Of a stretch of DNA of 64,000 nt, positions 38,234 through 46,604 are shown piece by piece. Origin of the DNA: Peribacillus sp044761665 (lineage in GTDB: Bacteria > Bacillota > Bacilli > Bacillales > DSM-1321); contig NZ_JBIWCW010000009.1 of NCBI RefSeq assembly GCF_044761665.1, forward strand, positions 50,448 to 114,447, written 5' to 3'. A program made the position numbers and the translations under genes. The first letter of the stretch is position 1, and each line of letters begins with the position of its first letter. The notes below the pieces were generated by a model. The model ran no database searches, was not told where the DNA came from, and saw only the letters and a program-made list of their open reading frames with translations.

Positions 38234-39430
38234 TTAGTCGTTAATTAGTTGATAGATTTTTTCTAACTCTTCTACATTCCCTTTTTTCTCCTTTTTTAAA
38301 TATTCTTTAATCTCACTTCTTAATTCCAAATCGTTTATTAATGTTACTATTCCTTCACATACAGCTTCTGCGTTCATATCCACTACCAAGCCATTTTTCT
38401 TATTTACCATTTGATTGTAAACTGCGTCAAAGCTAGTTGTAACCACTGGAATATTTAACATTCTTGCTTCTGCAATAGCTAACCCGAACCCTTCATGCCT
38501 AGAAGTTTGGACATATATATCAGAATCTTTAATGAAAGGATATGGATTTGCTTCAACACCTAATAAAATAAAATCTTCTGTTAACCCAGCTGTTCTAATT
38601 TGTTCTTCTATTTCTTCCTTTAAAATACCTTTTCCTAGAGAATACCACCTAAATTTCACCCCACTTTCTTTAAGCATTTTGCAAGCCGCTAGAGCAATAT
38701 CGTACCCCTTATTCTGATCAAGTCTTCCTATAGTAAGTATCCGGATTCCCTTAAAATTATCGTTATAACTTTTTCCAACACCTGACATTTTCATTATTGA
38801 ATCTGCATTATTAATATCATAAATAACTTTAGTTATAGCTGTATATTGATTAAATGTTTCAATAAATATTTCTTTTGTCGATTCAGATACAGCCACTATT
38901 TTATCAAATTGGTCATAATATCTTTGATGAAATTCCTTTTCCACTTCATCCAACCGGTTACTTACATTTACCCATGCGAATTTTTTGGTTGCTTTTATTT
39001 TCTCTGCAACATAAAAAGTAGGAATGCCTTGCGCATAACTTATTGCAATATCGTAGTTAGTTGAATCTTCTTCAATAACCTTTGAAATGTTCTCCCAAAA
39101 AATCCTTGCCTTTTGAGAATGATTGTATTTACGTACCCTGATCTTAAGCGAATAAGTAAATCTGGATAATAGAGATTTCACATTGAATTTCCTAATTGAA
39201 TAAATGCATGCTTTTTTAAGACTCATTTTAGAAAATTCGGTGTATTCCAAAGGTTTTAAGATATTCACTTCATTTGGAACTAATTCTTCTAGTATGTGTC
39301 CATGTGCAAAAAGTCTTAAATCTACTGAGTATATCTCATAATCAAAAGCAGACAATAATGAAATTAAACTCTTTTCAGCACCTGCACAATCTAATGAATC
39401 TATTACAAACAAAACTCTTTTTTTTTTCAT
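38234..39430 (-). CDS. Glycosyltransferase family 4
   Basis: 398-aa GT4 enzyme, paralogous to its downstream neighbour. It starts KKKRVLFVIDSLDCAGAEKSLISLL, with donor-site blocks LTIGRLDQNKGYDIALAAC and DIYVQTSRHEGFGLAIAEARMLNIPVVTTSFDAV. ATG at 39430 is preferred: a GTG four codons earlier has no ribosome site, while AAAGTGAG lies before the ATG. It is 20 bases from the next gene in the operon. Donor and linkage are not predictable. Confidence 0.86.
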   Translation of the reverse strand: MKKKRVLFVIDSLDCAGAEKSLISLLSAFDYEIYSVDLRLFAHGHILEELVPNEVNILKPLEYTEFSKMSLKKACIYSIRKFNVKSLLSRFTYSLKIRVRKYNHSQKARIFWENISKVIEEDSTNYDIAISYAQGIPTFYVAEKIKATKKFAWVNVSNRLDEVEKEFHQRYYDQFDKIVAVSESTKEIFIETFNQYTAITKVIYDINNADSIMKMSGVGKSYNDNFKGIRILTIGRLDQNKGYDIALAACKMLKESGVKFRWYSLGKGILKEEIEEQIRTAGLTEDFILLGVEANPYPFIKDSDIYVQTSRHEGFGLAIAEARMLNIPVVTTSFDAVYNQMVNKKNGLVVDMNAEAVCEGIVTLINDLELRSEIKEYLKKEKKGNVEELEKIYQLIND

Positions 39431-39466
39431 ATTTTCACTCACTTTAATTAAAATTAGATTAGGGAA

Positions 39467-40576
39467 TTAAGTAGCAATTTTTGATTTGACAAAGGTACCT
39501 AATTTTTCAAAATGCCGTTCCGATTCTTTGGAAATAATATTTAAATCATTTGTGTTATTTATAACCTTCTTAATTGTATTTTCATCATATTGTAAATGAA
39601 GTTCATCCATGCTCACTAAAATATTATCAAAATTAATATCTCGCAACATATTTTCAGTTTTTTGGCTATATATTATAGGTACTAATCCAGTCTTAGATAA
39701 TAAGCCTAATATATTAGCATGAAAACGTGCAGCAATAAATATATTAAAGGTACTTATTAACTTGAGAGCTTCTTCGATATTCCCCTCATAACTATAAACA
39801 GATATGTTTTTTCTTAATTCCGAAGAAATATTTGATTTTATTGTCTTAATAACTTTTAAATCTCCTTCATGCTCGCAAAAGGACATAAGAGTACATTCAT
39901 ATCCTTCTTCCATAAACATTTCTATCGATTTAACCGTACTTTTTATATATTCATTGTAATAATTCGATAATCCATGCTTATGCCTAACGTCAATAATTGA
40001 AAAACCTACTCTTTTTTTACTAACTTTAATTAAGAAAGAGGATAAATCCATTTGAAAAACAATATCTGGGGCATATCTAACATTAGGGAAACCTTTAAAC
40101 AAATTATAAGAAAACGTATCTCTAAAACAAACATCATCACACAATTTAAAAAAAGCTATATAGTCATTTAGGAATTTTTCAGTAATATATGGTCCAAAAT
40201 TAGACCCTATAACAAATACAGATTTTTGTTTTTGTTTAAATTCATGGACCATTTGTATTCTTTCTTTATACAAAGTATCGTGATATTCTTCTTCTCTAAA
40301 GATTGATCCACCTATAAATATTAGAGCATCATACTCATCAGCTAGTTTATTATAGTTATTTATATAATTTATAAGTTTCAAACGCTGACCAATTTTTTTA
40401 AATAAATTGTACTGTCTTCTTTTGATATTTGGATACTGTTTAATAAATTTGTCGTAATTTTTTCCGAGATAATTAATTGTAAATTCTGTCTCAGGATATT
40501 TCTTGGCCAGTATGTCTAAAAATAAATCATCTCCTAAATTGAATTGTAAATAAATATCAACTAAGACTTTTTTCAC
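39467..40576 (-). CDS. Polysaccharide pyruvyl transferase family protein
   Basis: 369-aa member of the CsaB/EpsI/EpsO family that puts pyruvate ketals on polysaccharide sugars using phosphoenolpyruvate. Family features are the start KVLVDIYLQFNLGDDLFLDIL, DALIFIGGSIFREEEY, the stretch SVFVIGSNFGPYIT, CDDVCFRDTFSYNLF, YAPDIVFQM and the late AARFHANILGLL. The GTG start overlaps the end of the upstream GT2 gene by 20 bases with a GGAG site inside that gene. It implies an acidic, pyruvylated polymer, as for the B. subtilis matrix polysaccharide. Confidence 0.85.
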   Translation of the reverse strand: MKKVLVDIYLQFNLGDDLFLDILAKKYPETEFTINYLGKNYDKFIKQYPNIKRRQYNLFKKIGQRLKLINYINNYNKLADEYDALIFIGGSIFREEEYHDTLYKERIQMVHEFKQKQKSVFVIGSNFGPYITEKFLNDYIAFFKLCDDVCFRDTFSYNLFKGFPNVRYAPDIVFQMDLSSFLIKVSKKRVGFSIIDVRHKHGLSNYYNEYIKSTVKSIEMFMEEGYECTLMSFCEHEGDLKVIKTIKSNISSELRKNISVYSYEGNIEEALKLISTFNIFIAARFHANILGLLSKTGLVPIIYSQKTENMLRDINFDNILVSMDELHLQYDENTIKKVINNTNDLNIISKESERHFEKLGTFVKSKIAT

Positions 40577-41594
40577 TTAAATCTCCACCAATAAATTCAT
40601 ATTTGAAGTATTTCATTTTATTCAATAACACTCCATAAATAAAAAAACATATTAACAAATCTTTTTTCAAAAAGAAAATATACGGTTTATAAAGAACTTT
40701 TCTAGTTGAAAATTGATATTTATATTTTTTAATATAAGGAATATCTAAAACTTTCCTTAATATAGGAACCTTTCTTTTTTCATTTGCATTTAACATTAGA
40801 TAATCAGCAGTATTTAATACGGCATTTAATGTTCTTTCAGTTACTATATTGTTTATTTTTTTATTATCATAACTAACACGACTAAGTATTTTTTCAATAT
40901 TTTCACAAACAGAAATGCTGTTTTCAAGATGATCTATTGAAATATTTGCACTTATGCTACTTTCATTCAGTCTATTATAATTATATAAATATTTTTTTAT
41001 AGATTTAAATGACCTAGAGTGTATTACATATTCTAGAGTAAATATAAGATCTTCAGACATATAAATGTTATTATTTAGTCTTAAATCATTTTTGTTTATT
41101 ATTTCTTTTTTGAATATTTTACTCCAAAGTACACCGCCTGTACCCCCACAAATCATAGCTAATAATTCATTAAATGGAATATTACCTTCCATATTAAAAT
41201 CCGTGTGATCGATTATTCCATATTTAGAATAGTCTTTATATCCACAACACACTAAGTCGACTTTAGAATTAATCATGGTAGTTAATAAATATTCAATATA
41301 ATATTTATCAACCGTATCATCCGAATCAATAAAAACTAAATAATCACCTGTAGAATTTACAATCCCTTTATTACGAGCCTCAGAAGGTCCACTGTTAATT
41401 TGTGATAAATAAAGAATTCGCTCATCTTTTTCTCTATAGGTTTTTATAACCTTCTCACTTTTATCAGTTGAGCCATCGTTCACAATTACTACTTCAATAT
41501 TCCTATAACTTTGTGAAAGAATACTTTCTATACATTTTGATATATATTTTTCGTTATTAAAAACAGGAACTATTACACTGACTTTTGGAATCAT
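40557..41594 (-). CDS. Glycosyltransferase family 2
   Basis: 345-aa GT-A inverting transferase. It starts PKVSVIVPVFNNEKYISKCIESILSQSYRNIEVVIVNDGSTDKS, then GPSEARNKGI and the metal-binding DSDDTVD. The helical C-terminal part (~230-345) ends in a partly hydrophobic region, as in EpsJ-like proteins. The ATG at 41594 was chosen because GGAGGT lies immediately before it; the GTG four codons upstream is inside that site. It is likely membrane-associated through the C-terminal segment and active in exopolysaccharide repeat assembly. Confidence 0.87.
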   Translation of the reverse strand: MIPKVSVIVPVFNNEKYISKCIESILSQSYRNIEVVIVNDGSTDKSEKVIKTYREKDERILYLSQINSGPSEARNKGIVNSTGDYLVFIDSDDTVDKYYIEYLLTTMINSKVDLVCCGYKDYSKYGIIDHTDFNMEGNIPFNELLAMICGGTGGVLWSKIFKKEIINKNDLRLNNNIYMSEDLIFTLEYVIHSRSFKSIKKYLYNYNRLNESSISANISIDHLENSISVCENIEKILSRVSYDNKKINNIVTERTLNAVLNTADYLMLNANEKRKVPILRKVLDIPYIKKYKYQFSTRKVLYKPYIFFLKKDLLICFFIYGVLLNKMKYFKYEFIGGDLSEKSLS

Positions 41595-41640
41595 TACAAC
41601 CTCCACTTAAAAACAATTTGAGTTGTATCGTTAAAAAAGT

Positions 41641-42378
41641 TTATTCTTTTTGATATACGCTTCTTAGTTTAGCTATATTATCACCACCTATGATATGGGA
41701 TAATATTTTCTTAAATTGACTCTTGAATTTTATGCTTGCAGGAAGCCAGCTTTTATAAAAATGATGCATTACATATGTCTCATCAGTGATAAATTTCCGA
41801 CAATTAATATAGTCATAGGGTGAAAAATAGGTTTGTGGATAAAACACTCCAATATTTTCAATTTCTTGATACTCTCCATTTTTTATTAAACCTAGTTCTT
41901 CTAATAATTTTGTGACAATTGCTACATTTGTTAATTGATCTAAACTATGATCTTCTTTTATAAAACTTTTCTTCTCATATGAATCAAGAAATCTTTTTAT
42001 TAGCTTATTTCCTTTTGTTGCACCAATTGTACTGGTCGCAATATAATTTTCTTGTTCAAATCCCCAAAATGATTCATGGTAAAGTAAATCATCGAGAGGT
42101 TTAAAAACTTCTACGTCAGTATCCAAGTAAATACCACCGATATGAAATAATGCATAAACACGAACATAATCACTGACAAAAGCAAATTTTTCAGCCTCAT
42201 ATGCTTCTTGAACATAAGCATTTATATTTAACTTAAAGTTATCTTCATTCCATTCAATAATTTCATATTCTGAAAGATGTATACTCCAACTTTCCATGCA
42301 TTTCTTTACAATATCAGGCTTGTCTTTTCTACCAAACCAACAGTAATGAATTACTTTCGGTATTTGATTTACAATCAT
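41641..42378 (-). CDS. Glycosyltransferase, capsular polysaccharide type (GT32-like)
   Basis: 245-aa enzyme with the DXD sugar-binding region of GT32/OCH1-like proteins: IPKVIHYCWFGRKDKPDIVKKCMESW at the start, then AFVSDYVRVYALFHIGGIYLDTDVEVFKPLDDLL. The C-terminal half carries VMHHFYKSWLP, the closing motif of the family. It is common in Gram-positive polysaccharide loci. It begins 5 bases after the SinR-like gene and is presumably co-transcribed with it. Confidence 0.85.
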   Translation of the reverse strand: MIVNQIPKVIHYCWFGRKDKPDIVKKCMESWSIHLSEYEIIEWNEDNFKLNINAYVQEAYEAEKFAFVSDYVRVYALFHIGGIYLDTDVEVFKPLDDLLYHESFWGFEQENYIATSTIGATKGNKLIKRFLDSYEKKSFIKEDHSLDQLTNVAIVTKLLEELGLIKNGEYQEIENIGVFYPQTYFSPYDYINCRKFITDETYVMHHFYKSWLPASIKFKSQFKKILSHIIGGDNIAKLRSVYQKE

Positions 42379-42382
42379 AGAT

Positions 42383-42721
42383 TTAATCCCTCTTATTTTG
42401 CCATTTTATAAATTCAATTAATGGTTTATATTGTTGAATCTGATCTTTTTCAATCCCATTTCTCTTTAACTCATGCACAAAGTCAATCCATTCTTTTTCT
42501 AAATAGCAGGGTGCATCATTTGTGACTTTTTCTTTAATAAGCGAAACTAAATCCACATTCAATACATTTGCAATTTTCTCCATTACTTGTACTGAGGGAT
42601 TTCGGTTAAGGTTACGTTCTATATTACTGAGATACGATTTGGATATTTTTGCCTGTTCAGCAAGTTCAGATAAGGTATACCCTCTTTTCTTACGCAATTC
42701 TGCAATGTTTTTTCCAATCAT
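42383..42721 (-). CDS. sinR-like: SinR-like transcriptional regulator
   Basis: 112-aa XRE-family regulator (from MIGKNIAELRKKRGYTLSELAEQ). The HTH (residues ~5-60, with KISKSYLSNIERNLNRNPSVQVMEKIANVL) matches SinR of B. subtilis closely in pattern, including SELAEKA-like, KSYLS-IERNL and NPS. The C-terminal ~35 residues (LEKEWIDFVHELKRNGIEKDQIQQYKPLIEFIKWQ) correspond to the SinR/SinI dimerisation hook. ATG at 42721 was chosen for AGAGGT six bases upstream. SinR represses matrix genes through GTTCTYT boxes, and such boxes recur in this window. Its position inside the eps operon is unusual; no SinI-like gene is adjacent. It is either an eps-borne SinR paralogue or the main copy. Confidence 0.86.
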   Translation of the reverse strand: MIGKNIAELRKKRGYTLSELAEQAKISKSYLSNIERNLNRNPSVQVMEKIANVLNVDLVSLIKEKVTNDAPCYLEKEWIDFVHELKRNGIEKDQIQQYKPLIEFIKWQNKRD

Positions 42722-42787
42722 TTGATTACCTCTTCGTTCTTTTTTACCCATTTTCAGCTGGATTCCTGATGGATAGCAGGGTGTAAT

Positions 42788-43945
42788 TCATCCATTTATT
42801 GCATTTTTTATTGAATGGATGACTCTCATTTGATCGTCTCGAGTCATACTTGACCCAGATGGCAAACAGATTCCAGAAAAAAATAAATGTTCAGAAACAT
42901 TAGATTCTCTATCATGAGAGTAATAGTCATTACCCTGAAAAAGTGGTTGTAGGTGAAGTGGTTTCCAGACATGTCTTGCTTCAATATTTTCATCTTCCAG
43001 AGATTGCAGTAATTTTTTTATCGAAATTCCACATTCACCTTCATTAATAGTTAATGCCGTCAACCATCGATTTGATCTAGTATTTTCTAATTCGGGCATA
43101 AACTTTAATCCAGATAAATTAGCCAATTCTTGATAGTACAGATCATAAACTGCTCTTCTGGCTTTTATTCTATCCTCCAAAACCTCTAATTGCCCTCTAC
43201 CAATCCCTGCAAGAATATTACTCATCCGGTAATTGTACCCAACCTCACTATGCTGATAATGAGGAGCATCATCTTTTGCTTGAGTGGCTAAAAAGCGAGC
43301 ATGTTGTAATGCATTGGTATCGTTAGAAATCACCGCGCCACCACCTGATGTTGTAATGATTTTATTTCCGTTGAAAGAGTAAATTCCGAATTTCCCAAAT
43401 GTCCCACTTGCTTTTCCTTTGTATGTGGCGCCCAGTGACTCTGCTGCGTCTTCGATTATTGAAACTTCGTACTGATTACAAATTGTTATTAGTTCATCCA
43501 TTTTTGCCGGTTGACCGTATAGATTAACAATAATGACGGCTTTAGGAAGTTTACCGGTATTAGAGGCTTCTCTTAATGCTCTTTCTAAAGCATTAGGTGA
43601 CATATTCCAAGTTTCTGGTTCAGAATCAATGAAAATAGGTTTAGCATTTAGATAAAGAATTGGATTTGCAGTTGCCACAAATGTAAGACTCGAGCAAAAA
43701 ACTGTATCTCCTTTTTTTACGTCTAATAAAGAAAGAGCCAAATGAATCGCTGCTGTTCCAGAGCTGACTGCAACTGCTTCTTTGACTTCCACATATTCTG
43801 CTAAATCTTTTTCAAAAGCATCAAGATTTGGACCCAATGGGGCAATCCAATTTGTCTCAAATGCTTCTTTAATATACTTATCTTCATTTCCGCTCATATG
43901 GGGAGATGAAAGTAAAATACGTTTTTTTATTGATGTATTTATCAT
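42788..43945 (-). CDS. epsN: EpsN-like pyridoxal-phosphate aminotransferase (DegT/DnrJ/EryC1 family)
   Basis: 385-aa sugar aminotransferase. The N-terminus RILLSSPHMSGNEDKYIKEAFETNWIAPLGPNLDAFEKDL is characteristic of EpsN/PglE-type enzymes. The cofactor Lys lies in GIYSFNGNKIITTSGGGAVI, with VSSGTAAIHLAL and EDAAESLGATYKG as phosphate and ring contacts. It converts the 4-keto-6-deoxy UDP-sugar made by the EpsC homologue into an amino sugar, on the route to a bacillosamine-like residue. ATG at 43945 is preferred (AAGGGG upstream, which overlaps the earlier GTG). It is followed by the SinR-like gene. Confidence 0.9.
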   Translation of the reverse strand: MINTSIKKRILLSSPHMSGNEDKYIKEAFETNWIAPLGPNLDAFEKDLAEYVEVKEAVAVSSGTAAIHLALSLLDVKKGDTVFCSSLTFVATANPILYLNAKPIFIDSEPETWNMSPNALERALREASNTGKLPKAVIIVNLYGQPAKMDELITICNQYEVSIIEDAAESLGATYKGKASGTFGKFGIYSFNGNKIITTSGGGAVISNDTNALQHARFLATQAKDDAPHYQHSEVGYNYRMSNILAGIGRGQLEVLEDRIKARRAVYDLYYQELANLSGLKFMPELENTRSNRWLTALTINEGECGISIKKLLQSLEDENIEARHVWKPLHLQPLFQGNDYYSHDRESNVSEHLFFSGICLPSGSSMTRDDQMRVIHSIKNAING

Positions 43946-44026
43946 TCTATGCCCCTTCACTATTATTTTATTTTAATAAAAATAATTATCCGGATTTAAT
44001 TTAAAGCTTTTGCATAATTTTTTCCA

Positions 44027-44680
44027 CTATGAAATTACTTCATGGAATTTTATAGGTCTCGCAGGTGAGCCAACCGCAGTACAATTTGATGGGATATCTT
44101 TTATTATCGTTGCACCGGCACCTATAATAGAGGATGAGCCGACCTTTACATTTGGAATAATGGTACAATTTGTACCTACATCAGCGCATTCTCCTATAAA
44201 AACATTACCTGATATATTACAACCCGGTAAAACAGTAACGTAATTTTGTATAATTACATCATGTCCGACTGTAGATGATACATTAATGACTGTAAAATCT
44301 CCAATTTGGATATCTGTAGTAATTATGTTACCAGCACAGATTATATTTCCTGTACCTAGCTTGACTGTATCCGACATTATTACGCTAGGATGGATAAGAT
44401 TAGGAAATTTAACATTTGTCATCTGTAGTCTTTTACTAACTATTTTTCTTTTACTAGGATTACCAATTGCTATAACTATACTAATAGAAGAAATGTATTC
44501 TTTTAACCAATTCTCTCCACCTAAAATAGGATAACCGTTTATCAAGTTTCCATGTGTATCTGATAAATCATCTAAAAATCCCAGTATATTCCATTCTTTC
44601 TTAAATGAATTAATATTCTTTAGTAATTCTAAAACTTCCCTCCCAAATCCTCCAGAACCATAAATAACTATATCTTTCAT
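44027..44680 (-). CDS. epsM: EpsM-like sugar O/N-acetyltransferase (NeuD/PglD family)
   Basis: 217-aa two-domain protein: an N-terminal Rossmann-like domain (IVIYGSGGFGREVLELL, then AIGNPSKRK) and a C-terminal left-handed beta-helix of hexapeptide repeats (IICAGNIITTDIQIGDFTVINVSSTVGHDV...) with the catalytic His in VGHDV. The family N-acetylates UDP-4-amino sugars. With the EpsN-like neighbour it would give a diacetamido sugar. The gene order L-M-N on the minus strand copies B. subtilis epsL-epsM-epsN. Confidence 0.9.
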   Translation of the reverse strand: MKDIVIYGSGGFGREVLELLKNINSFKKEWNILGFLDDLSDTHGNLINGYPILGGENWLKEYISSISIVIAIGNPSKRKIVSKRLQMTNVKFPNLIHPSVIMSDTVKLGTGNIICAGNIITTDIQIGDFTVINVSSTVGHDVIIQNYVTVLPGCNISGNVFIGECADVGTNCTIIPNVKVGSSSIIGAGATIIKDIPSNCTAVGSPARPIKFHEVIS

Positions 44681-44707
44681 TATTTTTTCTCTCCTTATAA
44701 AGTTGAA

Positions 44708-45325
44708 TTATTTGTAATATTTTTCATTTTTTAAAGAACTTGACCCCTTAAAAGAAGTCATCGTTACATTTGTCTCTGAATTTACGCCTTCAGACCTAAC
44801 CACTTTTACTATCGTTAATAATAATATTTTGATATCTAGGGAAAAAGATTGATGATTCACATACCAAACATCTAATTTAAATTTCTCTTCCCATGATATT
44901 GCATTTCTCCCATTTACTTGCGCCCATCCAGTAATACCAGGACGAACATGATGACGTTTAGCTTGATCTTCCGTATATAATGGTAAGTATTCCATTAACA
45001 GTGGACGTGGTCCGACCAAACTAAGATCACCTTTCACAACATTCACTAACTGAGGTAATTCATCTAGACTTAATTTTCTAAGTATTTTTCCAAATCTAGT
45101 TAATCTTTGATGATCAGGTAGGGGTCTTCCATATTCATCGTTTTGATTACTCATGGATCGAAATTTGTAGAGGTTAAAGGGCTTTCCATTTAGACCGGGT
45201 CTCATTTGTTTAAAAAGAATAGGTGTCCCAAGATTAAACTTTATTAATATTCCTATTATCAGCACGACTGGGCTAAGGATAAAAAATAAAATAAATGAAA
45301 TGAGTAAATCAAATGTTCTCTTCAT
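44708..45325 (-). CDS. epsL: EpsL-like initiating sugar-phosphate transferase
   Basis: 205-aa phosphosugar transferase that loads the first sugar-phosphate on undecaprenyl phosphate. One N-terminal membrane segment (FDLLISFILFFILSPVVLIIGILIKF) is followed by the conserved catalytic block: PILFKQMRPGLNGKPFNLYKFRSM, LRKLSLDELPQLVNVVKGDLSLVGPRPLL and HHVRPGITGWAQVNGRNAISWEEKF. The short form, lacking the CoA-binding and extra membrane part, is typical of bacillosamine-type PglC/EpsL enzymes. ATG at 45325 is preferred because of GGAAGTG upstream; an ATG at 45346 overlaps the previous stop. Confidence 0.92.
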   Translation of the reverse strand: MKRTFDLLISFILFFILSPVVLIIGILIKFNLGTPILFKQMRPGLNGKPFNLYKFRSMSNQNDEYGRPLPDHQRLTRFGKILRKLSLDELPQLVNVVKGDLSLVGPRPLLMEYLPLYTEDQAKRHHVRPGITGWAQVNGRNAISWEEKFKLDVWYVNHQSFSLDIKILLLTIVKVVRSEGVNSETNVTMTSFKGSSSLKNEKYYK

Positions 45326-45345
45326 GTTTTCACTTCCGGAATTCA

Positions 45346-45501
45346 TTATTTACCATTTTTTATGACTAATTGTTGTTTGATTTCTTCTATAAAAATAGAA
45401 ACATTCATATTTTCAGATTCATTGCCCAATTTGTAGACGTGCAATAAAATATCTTTAAATGTTTCCTTTTTTCTTTTTTCTCGCCTCATTCTTTTCACCA
45501 T
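45346..45501 (-). CDS. Small 51-aa protein of unknown function
   Basis: Short frame between galE and epsL, starting at an ATG four bases after the galE stop and ending in TAATG next to the epsL region. It is very basic at the N-terminus (VKRMRREKRKKETFKDILL), then has an amphipathic helix ending EEIKQQLVIKNGK. The tight fit between genes supports translation. A loose resemblance of the end to SinI/SinR hook sequences (EEIRKYL) was noted but the diagnostic D-x-EW is missing, so I do not call it SinI. Confidence 0.4.
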   Translation of the reverse strand: MVKRMRREKRKKETFKDILLHVYKLGNESENMNVSIFIEEIKQQLVIKNGK

Positions 45502-45505
45502 TTTT

Positions 45506-46579
45506 CTAATTATTTGGTATTAAAAAATCCTCGCTTTGTATTAAGCAAGGATTTTTTAATTCTTCATTTTTTGTATACCCATTAGGATTACGAGATTGCC
45601 ATCTCCAAGAATCCTCACACATATCGTGAATGGTTTTTTTTGCAATCCAGTTTAGTTCTTTTTCTGCTTTTAAAGGATTCGCATAGCAAATGGCAGCATC
45701 TCCTGACCTAGGTTGAGTAATTTTAAAGGGGATTTTCACGCCAGTTGCTGTTTCAAACGCTGATACAACTTCTAACACACTATAGCCTTTTCCAGTTCCA
45801 AGATTAAAAATATGGATTCCTGTTGATTTTTTTATTTTATCAAGTGCTAATACATGACCTTGTGCAAGATCCACAACATGAATGTAGTCTCTAACACCTG
45901 TACCATCTATGGTTGAATAATCTTTCCCATAAATCTGAAGCTCCTCTAATTGTCCCACGGCTACTTTAGTAATATAAGGCATTAGATTATTTGGAATTCC
46001 ATTAGGATCTTCGCCTATCTCTCCACTTTCATGCGCGCCGATTGGGTTAAAATATCTAAGAATAGAAATTCTCCATTCCGTATCGGAAAAATATAAATCT
46101 TGAAGAATTTCTTCAATCATTAATTTAGTCCTTCCGTATGGATTTAATGCTTTTAAAGGAGATCCTTCTGATATAGGTACCTTTTCCGGCATTCCATAAA
46201 CAGTAGCAGATGAACTAAATACAAGTTTTTTCACCTTGTATTTTTGCATAAGTTCACAGAGGATAATTGTAGATGTAATATTGTTTTCATAATATTTTAA
46301 AGGAAAATTAACCGATTCTCCTACTGCTTTCAGTCCAGCAAAATGGATAACGGCTTCAATTTGGTTGTCCTGAAACACCTTTTCTAAAAGATCTTGCTTT
46401 AAAAGGTCGATCTGGTAAAACTTGATCAGTTTTCCTGTTAGTTTTGAAACTCGTTTTAATGATTCTGGTTTACTATTAGAAAAATTATCAACCACAATAA
46501 TTTCATAGCCCTCATTCAAGAGCTCCACGCAAGTATGACTGCCGATGAATCCAGCTCCTCCGGTTATGAGTATTTCCAT
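45506..46579 (-). CDS. galE: UDP-glucose 4-epimerase
   Basis: 357-aa extended short-chain dehydrogenase interconverting UDP-glucose and UDP-galactose. NAD fingerprint MEILITGGAGFIGSHTC, catalytic SSSATVYG with Tyr and Lys in NPYGRTKLMIE, and the substrate-loop RYFNPIGAHESG with GEDPNGIPNNLMPYI are all present. The length is slightly above the usual ~335 because of a C-terminal extension. It supplies UDP-galactose (or UDP-GalNAc) to the exopolysaccharide transferases in the same operon. It is likely a dedicated second copy besides a chromosomal galE (inference). Confidence 0.93.
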   Translation of the reverse strand: MEILITGGAGFIGSHTCVELLNEGYEIIVVDNFSNSKPESLKRVSKLTGKLIKFYQIDLLKQDLLEKVFQDNQIEAVIHFAGLKAVGESVNFPLKYYENNITSTIILCELMQKYKVKKLVFSSSATVYGMPEKVPISEGSPLKALNPYGRTKLMIEEILQDLYFSDTEWRISILRYFNPIGAHESGEIGEDPNGIPNNLMPYITKVAVGQLEELQIYGKDYSTIDGTGVRDYIHVVDLAQGHVLALDKIKKSTGIHIFNLGTGKGYSVLEVVSAFETATGVKIPFKITQPRSGDAAICYANPLKAEKELNWIAKKTIHDMCEDSWRWQSRNPNGYTKNEELKNPCLIQSEDFLIPNN

Positions 46580-46604
46580 TAGAATTTGTCCCCCTCATTT
46601 ATTA

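Noticed and set aside
45346..45501. A SinI homologue
   Set aside because: The D-x-EW start of the SinI hook is absent; only a short EEI-x-x-x-L resemblance remains.
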